64,000 nucleotides of DNA from Roseivivax halotolerans (GCF_900115815.1 NZ_FOXV01000011.1:1-64000), one strand, 5' to 3'. Positions 25,022 to 34,326 are shown, counted from the first letter of the stretch. Notes: generated from the sequence alone by a model not told the origin. A program made the numbers and translations.

Positions 25022-25843
25022 ATGAGCGGCACCTACTACGCGCCCAAGGGCGGCCACCCCGGTCAGGAGCAGCTCCTTTCGGGCCGCGCGGTCTTCACCG
25101 AAGCCTATGCCGTGCTACCCCGAGGCACGATGCAGGACATCGTGACGAGTTATCTTCCGGGCTGGAGCGATACGCGTCTTTGGGTGCTTGCGCGCCCGCT
25201 CTCGGGCTTTGCGGAGACATTTTCGCAATACATCGTGGACGTCGCGCCGGGCGGCGGCTCTGCCGACCCCGAGACCGATCATCGCGCGGAGGCCGTGCTT
25301 TTCGTGGTGGACGGCACAGCAAGCCTGACGGTGAATGGCGCGCCGCACAGCCTCACACCCGGCGGTTATGCCTACCTGCCGCCTTCTTCGAAATGGCAGT
25401 TATTTAACGAGGGCGACATGCCCCTGCGCTTCCACTGGATCCGGAAAGCCTATGTGCCAGCCCCCGGCTTGGCCGAGCCGGATGTGCTGATCCTGAACGA
25501 GGCCGACATCGCGCCGACGCCGATGCCGGGAACGGAGGGCAGATGGGCGACGACGCGCTTCGTCGATCCGGCGGACATGCGACATGACATGCACGTCACG
25601 ATCGTCACGCTCCAGCCCGGTGCGGTGATCCCGTTCCTCGAAACGCATGTGATGGAGCACGGTCTCTACGTGCTCGAGGGGAAGGCGGTCTACCGGCTCA
25701 ATACCGACTGGGTCGAGGTCGAGGCGGGCGATTTCATGTGGCTCCGCGCCTTCTGCCCGCAAGCGTGCTATGCAGGCGGGCCCGGCCCGTTCCGCTACCT
25801 GCTTTACAAGGACGTGAACCGACACGCCCCGCTGAGCCTCTAG
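25022..25843 (+). CDS. allE: (S)-ureidoglycine aminohydrolase
   Basis: 273 residues, a bicupin with two beta-barrel halves. The first half has HRAEAVLFVVDGTASLTVNG; the second has VIPFLETHVMEHGLYVLEGK, whose Glu/His residues hold the Mn ion in UGHY. It releases ammonia from (S)-ureidoglycine to give (S)-ureidoglycolate, the step before AllA. The start ATG 25022 follows CCGAGG. It converges on allA, with the stops overlapping by 3 bp. Length and segment order match UGHY/YlbA proteins. Confidence 0.92.
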   Translation: MSGTYYAPKGGHPGQEQLLSGRAVFTEAYAVLPRGTMQDIVTSYLPGWSDTRLWVLARPLSGFAETFSQYIVDVAPGGGSADPETDHRAEAVLFVVDGTASLTVNGAPHSLTPGGYAYLPPSSKWQLFNEGDMPLRFHWIRKAYVPAPGLAEPDVLILNEADIAPTPMPGTEGRWATTRFVDPADMRHDMHVTIVTLQPGAVIPFLETHVMEHGLYVLEGKAVYRLNTDWVEVEAGDFMWLRAFCPQACYAGGPGPFRYLLYKDVNRHAPLSL

Positions 25844-26325
25844 CGTGTGACCTCGAAAGGCGCGTCGAACCAATGCTCCTCGAGGTTCGCGCCTGCGCCG
25901 ATCCTGTCCACCACCGCGAACAATCCCGGCGCAGCGAGCGGCGTGAGAACCCCGTGCCATGTGCCCCGGTGGTAGTTCACACCCTGCCCCTGCGCGGTCA
26001 AAAACGCGCGCGGCACGCCCGGCACGCCGCCCTCGTCCGGGGCAACGATCACGAGGAACGGCTCCTGCGACATCGGCACGAAAGCCTGGCTTCCCTCCGG
26101 ATGCCGCTCGACCATCTCGAGGCGCATGGGCAGGCTTCGCGGCTCGGCATCAAAAAGGCTGATCCCGGAGCGTCCATCGGCGAAGTCAAGCGTCGCCCGG
26201 TCGTGATACCGCCCGCAAAGCCCCTGGTTGATGATCTTGTCAGGCGCGCCCGAGACCTCCAGCACGTCGCCAAAGGGCGCGAAAGCCTTCGCTGTCAGCG
26301 GCTCCATGCGAATAACCCGGCTCAT
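25840..26325 (-). CDS. allA: Ureidoglycolate lyase
   Basis: 161 residues, the usual AllA length. Signatures are LTAKAFAPFGDVLEV at the start, GISLFDAEPRSLPMRLEMVE, HPEGSQAFVPM and GVNYHRGTWHGVLTPL. It cleaves ureidoglycolate to glyoxylate and urea in the cytosol. Its ATG overlaps the stop of the allantoinase fusion gene (ATGA), so both are translated together. Urease is not in this window. Confidence 0.94.
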   Translation of the reverse strand: MSRVIRMEPLTAKAFAPFGDVLEVSGAPDKIINQGLCGRYHDRATLDFADGRSGISLFDAEPRSLPMRLEMVERHPEGSQAFVPMSQEPFLVIVAPDEGGVPGVPRAFLTAQGQGVNYHRGTWHGVLTPLAAPGLFAVVDRIGAGANLEEHWFDAPFEVTR

Positions 26326-27734
26326 GCGCCAAGCTTGTCCAGAAGGCGCAGCTTGGCGATACGCTCCACCTGCCGGCAGGCCGTCTCGAACTCCGTGGCA
26401 CGATCATTGTTCAGCCGATCCTTGAAGGCCTGCATGATCGTCGCCTTCGTGTTGTCCTTGACCGCGATGATGAAGGGAAAGCCGAACTTCTCGGTGTAAG
26501 CCTCGTTCATCTTGGTGAATGCCTCGCGTTCCTCGTCGGTCAGCGCGTCAAGCCCCGCCGACGCCTGCTCCGCCGTGGACTCGGCCGTGAGACGCTTCGC
26601 TGCGGCAAGTTTGCCCGCGAGATCCGGGTGCGCCTTCAGAACCTCGAGCCGGCGCGGCTCCTCGGCCGAACGGAAGATCCGCGCAAGAGCATTATGCACG
26701 CCCGCCGCGCAATCATGTGCGGGGCCAAGCTCGAGATCATGCGCGCGCTCGGCGATCCAGGGGCTGTGCTCGAAAATGCCGCCAAATTCGGCGACGAAGC
26801 TCTCGCGATCCATCTCTGAGGGACGCTGGCGGGACGTGGGCGGATGCTCCCGCGCCCAATGCTCCGCGATCTCGGCGCGCGTCGCGAACCAGACCCCTTC
26901 ATGCGCCGCCATGTGATCGAGCGCGCGTTTCAGCGCCATCGCGCGGCCGGGCCGCCCGATCAGGCGGCAATGCAATCCGATGGACAACATCTTCGGCGCA
27001 CCCGCTTCGCCCTCGGCATGGAGCATGTCGAAACTGTCTTTCAGATAGCCCTCGAATTGCGTGCCATCGGTGAAGCCCGCCTGGATCGCGAAACGCATAT
27101 CGTTGCAATCCATCGTGTAGGGCACGATCAGCTGATCGCGGCCGCCCGCCTTCACCCAATACGGCAAGTCATCAGCATAACTGTCTGCGATATAATCAAA
27201 ATTTCCCTCTTCCGCCGCAAGCCGTACAGTCTCCATCGAGCAGCGCCCGGTATACCAGCCGCGTGGGGGCGCACCGGTCACCTCTGTATGCAAGCGGATC
27301 GCCTCGCGGATCTGCGCGCGCTCTTCCTCGGGGTCCATGTCCTTGTGCTGGATCCATTTGAGCCCGTGGCTCGCGATCTCCCAGCCGGCCTCCTGCATCG
27401 CGGCGAGCTGCTCCGGCGCGCGGGCAAGCGCGGTGGCGACGCCGTAGACGGTGATCGGCAGATGCTTCAGCAGTCCGTGAACGCGCCAGAACCCGGCGCG
27501 CGCGCCGTATTCGTAGATCGTCTCCATGTTCCAGTGCCGCTGACCGGGCCATGGCTGCGCGCCAGTTATCTCGGACAGAAACGCCTCGGAGGCCGCATCG
27601 CCATGCAAGATGTTGTTCTCACCGCCTTCTTCGTAATTCAGCACGATCTGTACGGCGATCTTCGCACCGTTCGGCCAGTTCGCATGAGGAGGCTTCGGCC
27701 CATGGCCGCGCATGTCTCGCGGATAGCGTGTCAC
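26322..27734 (-). CDS. puuE: Allantoinase (PuuE type) fused to OHCU decarboxylase
   Basis: 470 residues from GTG 27734, with GGGACA upstream; in-frame sequence further upstream (to 28160) lies over the divergent hydrolase gene and is not coding. Residues about 1-305 are a polysaccharide-deacetylase-type allantoinase (TRYPRDMRGHG, NYEEGGENNILHGD, GWEIASHGLKWIQH). Residues about 310-470 are a complete OHCU decarboxylase domain (FGGIFEHSPWIAERAHDLEL, LKAHPDLAGKLA, NEAYTEKFGFPFIIAVKD). The fusion joins formation of (S)-allantoin from OHCU with its hydrolysis to allantoate. It is divergent from the HIU hydrolase gene. Confidence 0.93.
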   Translation of the reverse strand: MTRYPRDMRGHGPKPPHANWPNGAKIAVQIVLNYEEGGENNILHGDAASEAFLSEITGAQPWPGQRHWNMETIYEYGARAGFWRVHGLLKHLPITVYGVATALARAPEQLAAMQEAGWEIASHGLKWIQHKDMDPEEERAQIREAIRLHTEVTGAPPRGWYTGRCSMETVRLAAEEGNFDYIADSYADDLPYWVKAGGRDQLIVPYTMDCNDMRFAIQAGFTDGTQFEGYLKDSFDMLHAEGEAGAPKMLSIGLHCRLIGRPGRAMALKRALDHMAAHEGVWFATRAEIAEHWAREHPPTSRQRPSEMDRESFVAEFGGIFEHSPWIAERAHDLELGPAHDCAAGVHNALARIFRSAEEPRRLEVLKAHPDLAGKLAAAKRLTAESTAEQASAGLDALTDEEREAFTKMNEAYTEKFGFPFIIAVKDNTKATIMQAFKDRLNNDRATEFETACRQVERIAKLRLLDKLGA

Positions 27735-27854
27735 GATCGATGTCCCTTCTGTCCCGTCCCGACATAGATCGCGGAGCACGCCGCGAGGATCAAGTCGGAT
27801 TGGCAAGCCTGCGCGCGACAGGCATAGAGAGACGGGACAGCGAAGGAGTGGTTC

Positions 27855-28211
27855 ATGAGCGGTTTCCTGACGACGCATGTGCTCGATACGGCGCGGGGAT
27901 GCCCGGCAGCCGGGCTTGCAATTGCGCTTTATCATCTGGACGGGTCCGAGCGGACGCTGATCGCCGAGGCGGTCACGAATGCCGACGGGCGCACGGACAC
28001 GCCGATCCTTCCGGTAGAGAACTTCAAGACTGGCAGCTATGAGCTTGTTTTCCTTGCAGGAGACTACCTCAGGCACGCTGGCCTTGCGGCGGAAGAGCCG
28101 CTGTTCCTGGACGAGGTTCCAATCCGCTTCGGCATGTCGGATGCAGACGCGCACTACCACGTGCCGCTGCTTCTCTCGCCCTATGGCTACTCGACCTATC
28201 GCGGCAGCTAA
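27855..28211 (+). CDS. uraH: 5-hydroxyisourate hydrolase (transthyretin-like)
   Basis: 118 residues from ATG 27855, with GAAGGAG upstream. It has the N-terminal LTTHVLDTARGCPAAGLAI with the conserved His, and ends in YSTYRGS, the C-terminal signature that separates HIU hydrolases from transthyretin. It hydrolyses the unstable product of urate oxidation to OHCU, which the decarboxylase domain of the divergent fusion then uses. No signal peptide is present, so it acts in the cytosol. Confidence 0.95.
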   Translation: MSGFLTTHVLDTARGCPAAGLAIALYHLDGSERTLIAEAVTNADGRTDTPILPVENFKTGSYELVFLAGDYLRHAGLAAEEPLFLDEVPIRFGMSDADAHYHVPLLLSPYGYSTYRGS

Positions 28212-28361
28212 TTCGTCTGCCTATTCCATAGCCGCACCGGGGCGTTACCAATGCACGCCCCGAAAGAGCGGGCACAAGGCGTTTGCGGGCATCGTCTGCA
28301 TGCCACAAAATAAGGCGACACGCGCGCATCCGCGCTCGCAAGACGTTCGGGGACAGGCTTC

Positions 28362-29594
28362 ATGTACGATCTGGCAATCATCTGGGACTGGATCGCCTTT
28401 TCGGTCCGCTGGCTGCATGTCATCACCGCCATGGCGTGGATCGGCACATCCTTCTACTTCATCGCGCTAGACCTCATGCTACGCGATGCGCCCGACCTGC
28501 CAGAAGGCGCGGCAGGCGAGGAATGGGAGGTGCATGGCGGCGGCTTCTACCACACAACCAAATATCTCGTAGCCCCGGATCGGCTGCCCGAGCATCTGAC
28601 CTGGCACAAATGGCAGAGCTATTCGACCTGGCTGTCGGGCGCGGCGCTCTTGATGATCGTCTACTGGGTCGGCGGCGAGCTTTACCTCATCGATCCGGGC
28701 AAGGCCGACCTCGCGCTCTGGCAGGGCATCGTGATCTCGGGTGGCTCTCTGACGCTGGGCTGGCTCGCCTACGACGCGCTCTGCAAGTCGAAACTGGGCG
28801 AGACGCCGACGGCACTGATGCTCATCCTGTTCGTCATTCTGACCGCAATGTCATGGGGTTACGCGCAGATCTTCACAGGCCGCGCGGCGCTTTTGCATCT
28901 CGGCGCCTTCACGGCGACGATCATGACCGCGAACGTGTTTCTCATCATCATGCCGAACCAGCGGGTGGTCGTGGCCGATCTCAAGGCGGGCCGGAAGCCC
29001 GATCCGAAATACGGCAAGATCGCCAAGCTGCGCTCGACCCACAACAATTACCTGACGCTGCCGGTCGTCTTCCTGATGCTGTCGAACCACTACCCGCTGG
29101 CCTTCGCGACCGAGTATGCCTGGATCATTGCCAGCCTCATTTTCCTGACCGGCGTGACGATCCGTCATTATTTCAACACCTTGCACAAGACCGGGACCGG
29201 GCCGCACTGGACCTGGGCGGTGACGGTGCTGATCATGATTTCGATCGCCTGGCTTTCGACCTTCTCGGGTAACGAGACCTATGAGGACGCCGCCGCGCGC
29301 GAGATGACGCCGCACGAGACCCGGCTTGCCTCTGCCGCGGGCTTCGAGGACGCCTATTATGCGGTCGTCGGCAATTGCTCCATGTGCCATGCGCGCGAGC
29401 CCTCCTGGACGGGCATTCACCGCGCGCCGAAGAACGTCGTGCTCGAGACCGAGGCCGATGTCGCGCGCCACGCCCGACAGGTTTACCTGCAAGCCGGGCG
29501 CAGCCACGCGATGCCGCCGCCAAATGCGTTCGAGATGGACGCGGAGGCTCGCGCGCAGATCGTTGCCTGGTATCGCGGCACAGCCTCCGAGTAA
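28362..29594 (+). CDS. puuD: Membrane urate oxidase PuuD with C-terminal cytochrome c domain
   Basis: 410 residues. About eight to nine membrane helices make up the N-terminal part (WDWIAFSVRWLHVITAMAWI, FTATIMTANVFLIIMPNQRV). A periplasmic c-type haem domain follows, with CSMCH at about 339-343 and a likely Met ligand near 383 (MPPPN). This is the PuuD type of urate hydroxylase, which passes electrons to the respiratory chain instead of making hydrogen peroxide. It produces 5-hydroxyisourate for the preceding gene's enzyme. It is followed in converging orientation by creatinase. Confidence 0.93.
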   Translation: MYDLAIIWDWIAFSVRWLHVITAMAWIGTSFYFIALDLMLRDAPDLPEGAAGEEWEVHGGGFYHTTKYLVAPDRLPEHLTWHKWQSYSTWLSGAALLMIVYWVGGELYLIDPGKADLALWQGIVISGGSLTLGWLAYDALCKSKLGETPTALMLILFVILTAMSWGYAQIFTGRAALLHLGAFTATIMTANVFLIIMPNQRVVVADLKAGRKPDPKYGKIAKLRSTHNNYLTLPVVFLMLSNHYPLAFATEYAWIIASLIFLTGVTIRHYFNTLHKTGTGPHWTWAVTVLIMISIAWLSTFSGNETYEDAAAREMTPHETRLASAAGFEDAYYAVVGNCSMCHAREPSWTGIHRAPKNVVLETEADVARHARQVYLQAGRSHAMPPPNAFEMDAEARAQIVAWYRGTASE

Positions 29595-29604
29595 TATCAG
29601 ATCC

Positions 29605-30807
29605 TTAGCCGACGGTATTGAAGTCCGGCCCATAGGGATAGCCGGTGATATCCTCCGCTCCGTCCTCGGTGATGACGAGGATGTCGTGCTCACGGTACCC
29701 GCCAGCTCCGGGCTGCCCTTCGGGGATGGTCAGCATCGGTTCCATCGAGATCACCATGCCGGGCTCCAGCACCGTGTCGATATCCTCGCGCAGCTCAAGT
29801 CCCGCCTCCCGTCCGTAGTAATGCGACAGAACGCCGAAGGAGTGGCCGTAGCCGAAAGTGCGGTATTGCAAGAGGTCGCGCTCCGCGAAGAAGGCGTTGA
29901 TCGCTTCCGTGACCTCCGCGCAAGACGCGCCCGGCTTCAGAAGCGACATGCCGTACTCATGCGCCGCGACATTCGCCTCCCAGATCGCGCGGGAGGCCGC
30001 GTCCACGTCACCGACGAAGAGCGTGCGCTCGAGCGCGGTGTAATAGCCCGAGATCATCGGGAAGGTGTTGAGCGAGAGGATATCTCCGCGTTCGAGCTTA
30101 CGCGCTGTCACGGGGTTGTGCGCCCCGTCCGTGTTGATCCCTGACTGAAACCAGACCCAGGTATCGCGATATTCGGCATCGGGAAAACGCTCGGCGATCT
30201 CAAGCTCCATCGCATCGCGCCCGGCCATTGCTACGTCGATCTCGCGGGCGCCTTCACGGATCGCCTCGCGGATGGCATAGCCCCCTACATCAGCCACCGC
30301 TGCGCCTTGCCGGATCAGCGCGATCTCGGCGGCAGATTTGTGCATCCGCTGGCGCATCGTCGCGGGCGCGATGTCATGGGTCCGAATTGGCGCAAGGAAT
30401 TCCGTCATCAGCGCGTGCTGCGCCAACGTCATGTGGTCGGCCTCGAAGCCGAGCGCCGCGCCCTGACCGGTGACCTCGCGGATCGCGCGCCAATAATTGT
30501 TCCGCTGCCAGTCCGTATAGGTGATGTTGTCGCCATGGCAGCGCCGCCAGGGCTGGGCCGCGTCGATCCCGGCGCTGATCGTCACGCTCGCGTCATGCGT
30601 CACCACGAGGCCGTAGGGCCGCCCGAACGCGCAATAAAGAAAGCCCGAGTAATAGGCGATGTTGTGCATCGAGGTGAAAAGGCACGCGGACAGCCCTGCC
30701 TCGTCCATGCTTTTTCGCAAAATGGCAAGCCGCGCATCGTATTCGCCCGGCGCAAATGGCAGGACACGCGGACCTTGATGGAAACGGTAAAAATCGGGAC
30801 GGTTCAT
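29605..30807 (-). CDS. Creatinase (creatine amidinohydrolase)
   Basis: 400 residues, the length of Pseudomonas creatinase. It matches that enzyme closely: ACLFTSMHNIAYYSGFLYCA, WFQSGINTDGAHNPVT with catalytic His230 (His232 in the Pseudomonas enzyme), and FGYGHSFGVLSHYYGREAGL. It is a pita-bread (M24) fold without the metal ligands of aminopeptidases. It hydrolyses creatine to sarcosine and urea in the cytosol. The start ATG 30807 has AGGAG upstream. Its presence beside urate catabolism suggests use of urea-releasing nitrogen compounds. A creatininase or sarcosine oxidase gene is not in the window. Confidence 0.93.
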   Translation of the reverse strand: MNRPDFYRFHQGPRVLPFAPGEYDARLAILRKSMDEAGLSACLFTSMHNIAYYSGFLYCAFGRPYGLVVTHDASVTISAGIDAAQPWRRCHGDNITYTDWQRNNYWRAIREVTGQGAALGFEADHMTLAQHALMTEFLAPIRTHDIAPATMRQRMHKSAAEIALIRQGAAVADVGGYAIREAIREGAREIDVAMAGRDAMELEIAERFPDAEYRDTWVWFQSGINTDGAHNPVTARKLERGDILSLNTFPMISGYYTALERTLFVGDVDAASRAIWEANVAAHEYGMSLLKPGASCAEVTEAINAFFAERDLLQYRTFGYGHSFGVLSHYYGREAGLELREDIDTVLEPGMVISMEPMLTIPEGQPGAGGYREHDILVITEDGAEDITGYPYGPDFNTVG

Positions 30808-30986
30808 CGCTCTACTCCTGGCGGCGCTACCGCAGGAGGCGAGACCTTCCCCCGCCGCGGCAACGACAAAGCAAGATCCCGGCGTTCAGGACGGTGATAC
30901 GGGCGCGCGGCCTGTCCCGCGCGGGCGACGCCATCGCCAACCCCCGTTCTGCGATTATGGCGCCGTCCGGTGCGCCGCGGCAAGTC

Positions 30987-31601
30987 TCAAATCGCGCGGC
31001 GCCGCTTCAGTAGGGCCCAGGCACGCAGATCGAGGAGCGCCCGGCCCGTTGCCAGAACCGCCAGCGCGCATAGCAGGATCTTCGAGACCTGCCCCATCGT
31101 GCCCTCGATGAGGACCGCATGGACGATGGTGCAGACGAGCGTGATCGCGACAAGCCCGCTGTGGCCGGGACGCCAGAGGCGCGGGCTGAGCCGAAGCTTC
31201 TTGCGGGAAAGCGCCAGCGCCGCAGCCGCGAAGGCCGTCCACATGGCTATGACGCCCCAGGCCGCGAAGGGCGTGGCGGAGGTGAATGTGAGCGCGTCGA
31301 TCACATCGGGCGGGCTGGTGATCCAGAGGCCGCCGACGTGGAAAATAATGAGCAGGACAAGCGCTATGCCAACCAGACGATGCACGCGGCGACCGCGCTG
31401 CGGCGGCAGTCCCGGCAGATAGCCTGCGGCCAGAAGCGGTTGTAGGACCATCACGACAAGACCGAGGATTCCGGCGAACCCTGCCGCGATATAGATCGGC
31501 CCGCGCCATTCGAGGAGCGGACTTGTCGCGGAAACGGCCACCGGCCAGGACAGCGCGGCAAAGAGCGCAAGCCAGATCAGAACGCCGCGCAGTCGGATCA
31601 C
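30987..31601 (-). CDS. Ferric-reductase-like membrane protein
   Basis: 204 residues from GTG 31601, two bases after the preceding stop. It has about six hydrophobic segments with histidines spaced as in ferric-reductase-like (FRD/YedZ) domains (RVHRLVGIALVLLIIFHVGG; PGHSGLVAITLVCTIVHAVL), where paired histidines bind b-type haem. No FAD/NAD domain is attached, so it is probably a haem-b electron conduit for a partner. The partner suggested by context is the Tat-exported dioxygenase-fold protein directly upstream. Confidence 0.8.
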   Translation of the reverse strand: MIRLRGVLIWLALFAALSWPVAVSATSPLLEWRGPIYIAAGFAGILGLVVMVLQPLLAAGYLPGLPPQRGRRVHRLVGIALVLLIIFHVGGLWITSPPDVIDALTFTSATPFAAWGVIAMWTAFAAAALALSRKKLRLSPRLWRPGHSGLVAITLVCTIVHAVLIEGTMGQVSKILLCALAVLATGRALLDLRAWALLKRRRAI

Positions 31602-31603
31602 GT

Positions 31604-32101
31604 TCAGGCCGGTTGCAGCACGAAATCGGCACGCAGGCTGGTCTCGCTGGCGCTCGACATGACCGGACGCAGGAACACCGTCTCGTACGCGCCGCTATCA
31701 TAGGCAAGGTGCCCGTGCGGCTGGCCGAAGGCGGGCACGATCTGCGGCATTTCGAGCCGGAACTCGCCATTGGCATCCGTAAGCGTCGCGCCGTGGCTTT
31801 GCGGGTCGCGCTCATGTCCTTCGGTCGTATGCGCCCAGATCTGGATACGGGTATTCGGAAGCGGTGCGCCGTCACCTGCGCGGCGCACAGTGCCGGTCAT
31901 CCAGAAGCCGCCGCCTCCGATGCGGTCGACGATGGGTGCCCCGGGGCGATAATTGTTGGAGCCGCCGCGCATGGTCGGCGTCGGGGCAAGACCTTGCGCC
32001 CGTGCGGGCACGAGAAGGCCGGAGGCCCCAGTGATGAGCGCGGCTCCAGCCGCCGCAGCGCCGATCATCAACGTGCGGCGATCGATCGTGGAGCGTGTCA
32101 T
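31604..32101 (-). CDS. Tat-exported intradiol-dioxygenase-fold protein
   Basis: 165 residues from ATG 32101, with GGAGAGACAGCC upstream. It has a Tat signal (DRRTLMIGAAAAGAALITG). The mature part follows the intradiol ring-cleavage dioxygenase fold (FWMTGTVRRAGDGAPLPNTR, IQIWAHTTEG, TLTDANGEFRLEMPQIVP, PHGHLAYD). The HxH pair is present, but the two tyrosine iron ligands are not at the usual places: GxY is replaced around GHERDP, and the PxxY position reads PAF. It may bind another metal, have a redox role with the membrane haem protein, or be inactive. Confidence 0.75.
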   Translation of the reverse strand: MTRSTIDRRTLMIGAAAAGAALITGASGLLVPARAQGLAPTPTMRGGSNNYRPGAPIVDRIGGGGFWMTGTVRRAGDGAPLPNTRIQIWAHTTEGHERDPQSHGATLTDANGEFRLEMPQIVPAFGQPHGHLAYDSGAYETVFLRPVMSSASETSLRADFVLQPA

Positions 32102-32135
32102 GGCTGTCTCTCCTCTGTCGGCTTCAGGAGCGCGC

Positions 32136-32157
32136 AAGCGCAGCCGCTCCTGCGCTT
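32136..32157. terminator. Perfect 8-bp hairpin downstream of the CocE gene
   Basis: AAGCGCAG-CCGCTC-CTGCGCTT is a perfect 8-bp stem with a 6-nt loop. It lies about 85-105 bp past the CocE stop and 35 bp before the dioxygenase-fold gene on the minus strand. It may end the cyanophycin operon; no U-run follows. Confidence 0.4.
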
Positions 32158-32240
32158 AAAGCTTGGCACGATCTGCCGCAGAGTGAAGCGCGCCCACCCG
32201 ATTGTGAACATGCAAGCTCGCCGGAGCGCGCCTTGCCGCG

Positions 32241-34256
32241 TCAGCCCAAGACGCGCGGGATCGACCGGTTCCAGCGATGATCACGAACCTCTCGGTCGCC
32301 CTCCCAGGCCCGGAGCCGCGCCTCGATATGGAAATGGGTGGCATCGCAGGTCAGGCGAGTCTCGGTCACGGTGCGGATCGACCAATCCTCGCGCGACATC
32401 TCATGCACCCAAGTGACCTGCCCTTCGGCCGAAAGCGGATCGTCCGGCAGGATCGAATAGCGCTCACGCACATCGGCCGAATGATGCAAGCCGTGAGGGA
32501 CGATGTGCGCCGCTCCCTCGTGATCGCGCGTCTCGACCGTCACGCGGCCGGTTTCCCGATCCTCGTGAACCGACCAGCCCGAATGCGGCTCGACGTCGAA
32601 CTCGAGATCCAGAGGCTCCGCGGCGCGCGGCTTGCCGAACTCGGTTGCGCACGGCGTCGGCGCCTCCGAGAGCGGCAGGTCGAGCTGCGATTGCGCGGGC
32701 AGAACGGTCAGCGTGACCGGCTCTGGCGCGGGCCAGATGATCGGGAAATAGCTCGTCGACAGACCGAGCCGGATCCGGTGCCCGGCGCGGAAGGTCTGCG
32801 CGACATGCTTCATGGGGATCGTGACGGTGTAGGTCTCACCGGGAACGAGCTCGGCCGGATGTTCGTGGCTGTCCCGATGTGTGAGGTTCAGAACGCCGTA
32901 GCTCACGCGCGTCGCCGCCCCATCCGGGGCCACGTCCATGAGCCGCGCCGCGACCTGGGCGATCGGCTTGTCGACCTCAAATGTCAGCGTCAGGGACGGA
33001 TCGCCAACAAGATGCGCCGGCGCATCGAGCGGTCCGGTCTCGAAGACGAGGCTACCGGCATCTTCGCGCCGCTGATCGCCGGGCTGATCGCCGATATTGG
33101 CATAAGAGCACCACTTGCCTGCATGTGCGCCGACCCAGAGCGGGGATGAGAGCGTCAGCTTCGCGCCTTCCTCAGCCTCCGCACCACCAAGACCGCCATC
33201 CGCGCCCAGGGCGAACCGGGTGCGCGCCACGTTCGGCGACGGCCAGGTCGGCTCCGTGATCCACTGCCCGTCTCGATGGTCATAGAAGCCCGCAGGTTTG
33301 GCATGGTCCTGAAGGTAGACGCAGAGCGCGGGCTCATCGGTGATGCCCGTATCCACGCCCTTCATCCACTGATCCCACCAGCGTGTCTCCTCGGTGAGCC
33401 AGTCGATCGCCGGGCCTGGCGCGCCCAGATGGGGATATTTGTGCGACCACGGGCCGACGATCCCCTTGGCCGGGCTCTTCAGCGTTTCGACCAGACGGAA
33501 CACGGCGCGGCAATAGCCGTCGGCCCAGCCCGAAACCGCGTAGACTGGCACCTCGATATCCGAGATGTCCTCGCAGACCGAGCCGTGCTTCCAGAAGTCG
33601 TCTCGGGTCTGGTGCTGGAGCCAGGTGTCGAGCCAGAGCCCCGACTTGTCGAGCCGCTCTTCCCACATGCCGCGCCAAGCCTCGCCCACATGTGCGGGAT
33701 CGGGCGGCAGCGTGTTGATCCCGAACATCACCGACGCCCAGGAAAGCTGATCGCACAGAAGCGCGCCGCCCATGTAATGCACATCGTCCGCGTAGCGATC
33801 ATCGGTCGAGCAGATGCTGACCACCGCTTTTAGGGCGGGCGGGCGGAGCGCGGCGAGCTGCAATCCGTTGAACCCGCCCCAGGAGATACCGACGATGCCG
33901 ACGCCGCCATCGCACCAGGCCTGTTCGGCGATCCACGCGATCGCGTCGCAACCATCCTGCAGCTCGATGGGCAGGTATTCATCGAGCATCAGGCCCTCGG
34001 ATTCGCCCGTTCCCCGCAGGTCGAGCCGCACGTAAGCGTAGCCCTGACCCGCGAGCCAGGGCGCGCGGGCGTGGTCACGCTCCAGCGTTTTGTCGTTCTT
34101 GCGATAGGGAATGTATTCGAGGATCGCGGGCACGGGCCGCGCCTCTGCATCCTCGGGCATCCAGATCCGCGCGGCGAGTTTGGTGCCGTCGGGCATCGGG
34201 ATCTCGAAATGTTCGATCTCCCGCACCGGGCGGGGCAGGTTCGTGTCGATTTTCAT
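32241..34256 (-). CDS. CocE/NonD-family alpha/beta hydrolase
   Basis: 671 residues, the usual size of CocE/NonD hydrolases (X-Pro dipeptidyl-peptidase/cocaine esterase fold). The nucleophile elbow is GISWGGFNG (Ser about 127), preceded by LDLRGTGESEG. The cap and a C-terminal jelly-roll domain follow (YGVLNLTHRDSHEHPAELVP). There is no signal peptide. It is the last gene of the likely cyanophycin operon, 70 bp after the ATP-grasp gene. It may hydrolyse an ester or peptide bond in a cyanophycin-derived or related compound; substrate unknown. Confidence 0.85.
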   Translation of the reverse strand: MKIDTNLPRPVREIEHFEIPMPDGTKLAARIWMPEDAEARPVPAILEYIPYRKNDKTLERDHARAPWLAGQGYAYVRLDLRGTGESEGLMLDEYLPIELQDGCDAIAWIAEQAWCDGGVGIVGISWGGFNGLQLAALRPPALKAVVSICSTDDRYADDVHYMGGALLCDQLSWASVMFGINTLPPDPAHVGEAWRGMWEERLDKSGLWLDTWLQHQTRDDFWKHGSVCEDISDIEVPVYAVSGWADGYCRAVFRLVETLKSPAKGIVGPWSHKYPHLGAPGPAIDWLTEETRWWDQWMKGVDTGITDEPALCVYLQDHAKPAGFYDHRDGQWITEPTWPSPNVARTRFALGADGGLGGAEAEEGAKLTLSSPLWVGAHAGKWCSYANIGDQPGDQRREDAGSLVFETGPLDAPAHLVGDPSLTLTFEVDKPIAQVAARLMDVAPDGAATRVSYGVLNLTHRDSHEHPAELVPGETYTVTIPMKHVAQTFRAGHRIRLGLSTSYFPIIWPAPEPVTLTVLPAQSQLDLPLSEAPTPCATEFGKPRAAEPLDLEFDVEPHSGWSVHEDRETGRVTVETRDHEGAAHIVPHGLHHSADVRERYSILPDDPLSAEGQVTWVHEMSREDWSIRTVTETRLTCDATHFHIEARLRAWEGDREVRDHRWNRSIPRVLG

Positions 34257-34326
34257 GAGGCTCGCCGATCGCTTGAGGGGTCGAGGCGCTTATCGCCGCC
34301 TCGGCCCCCGAAGTCCATGCGGCAAC

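Noticed and set aside
27735-28160. N-terminal extension of the allantoinase fusion up to 28160
   Set aside because: It overlaps the divergent 5-hydroxyisourate hydrolase gene and does not look like either domain; GTG 27734 has an RBS and gives the family-typical TRYPRDMRG start.
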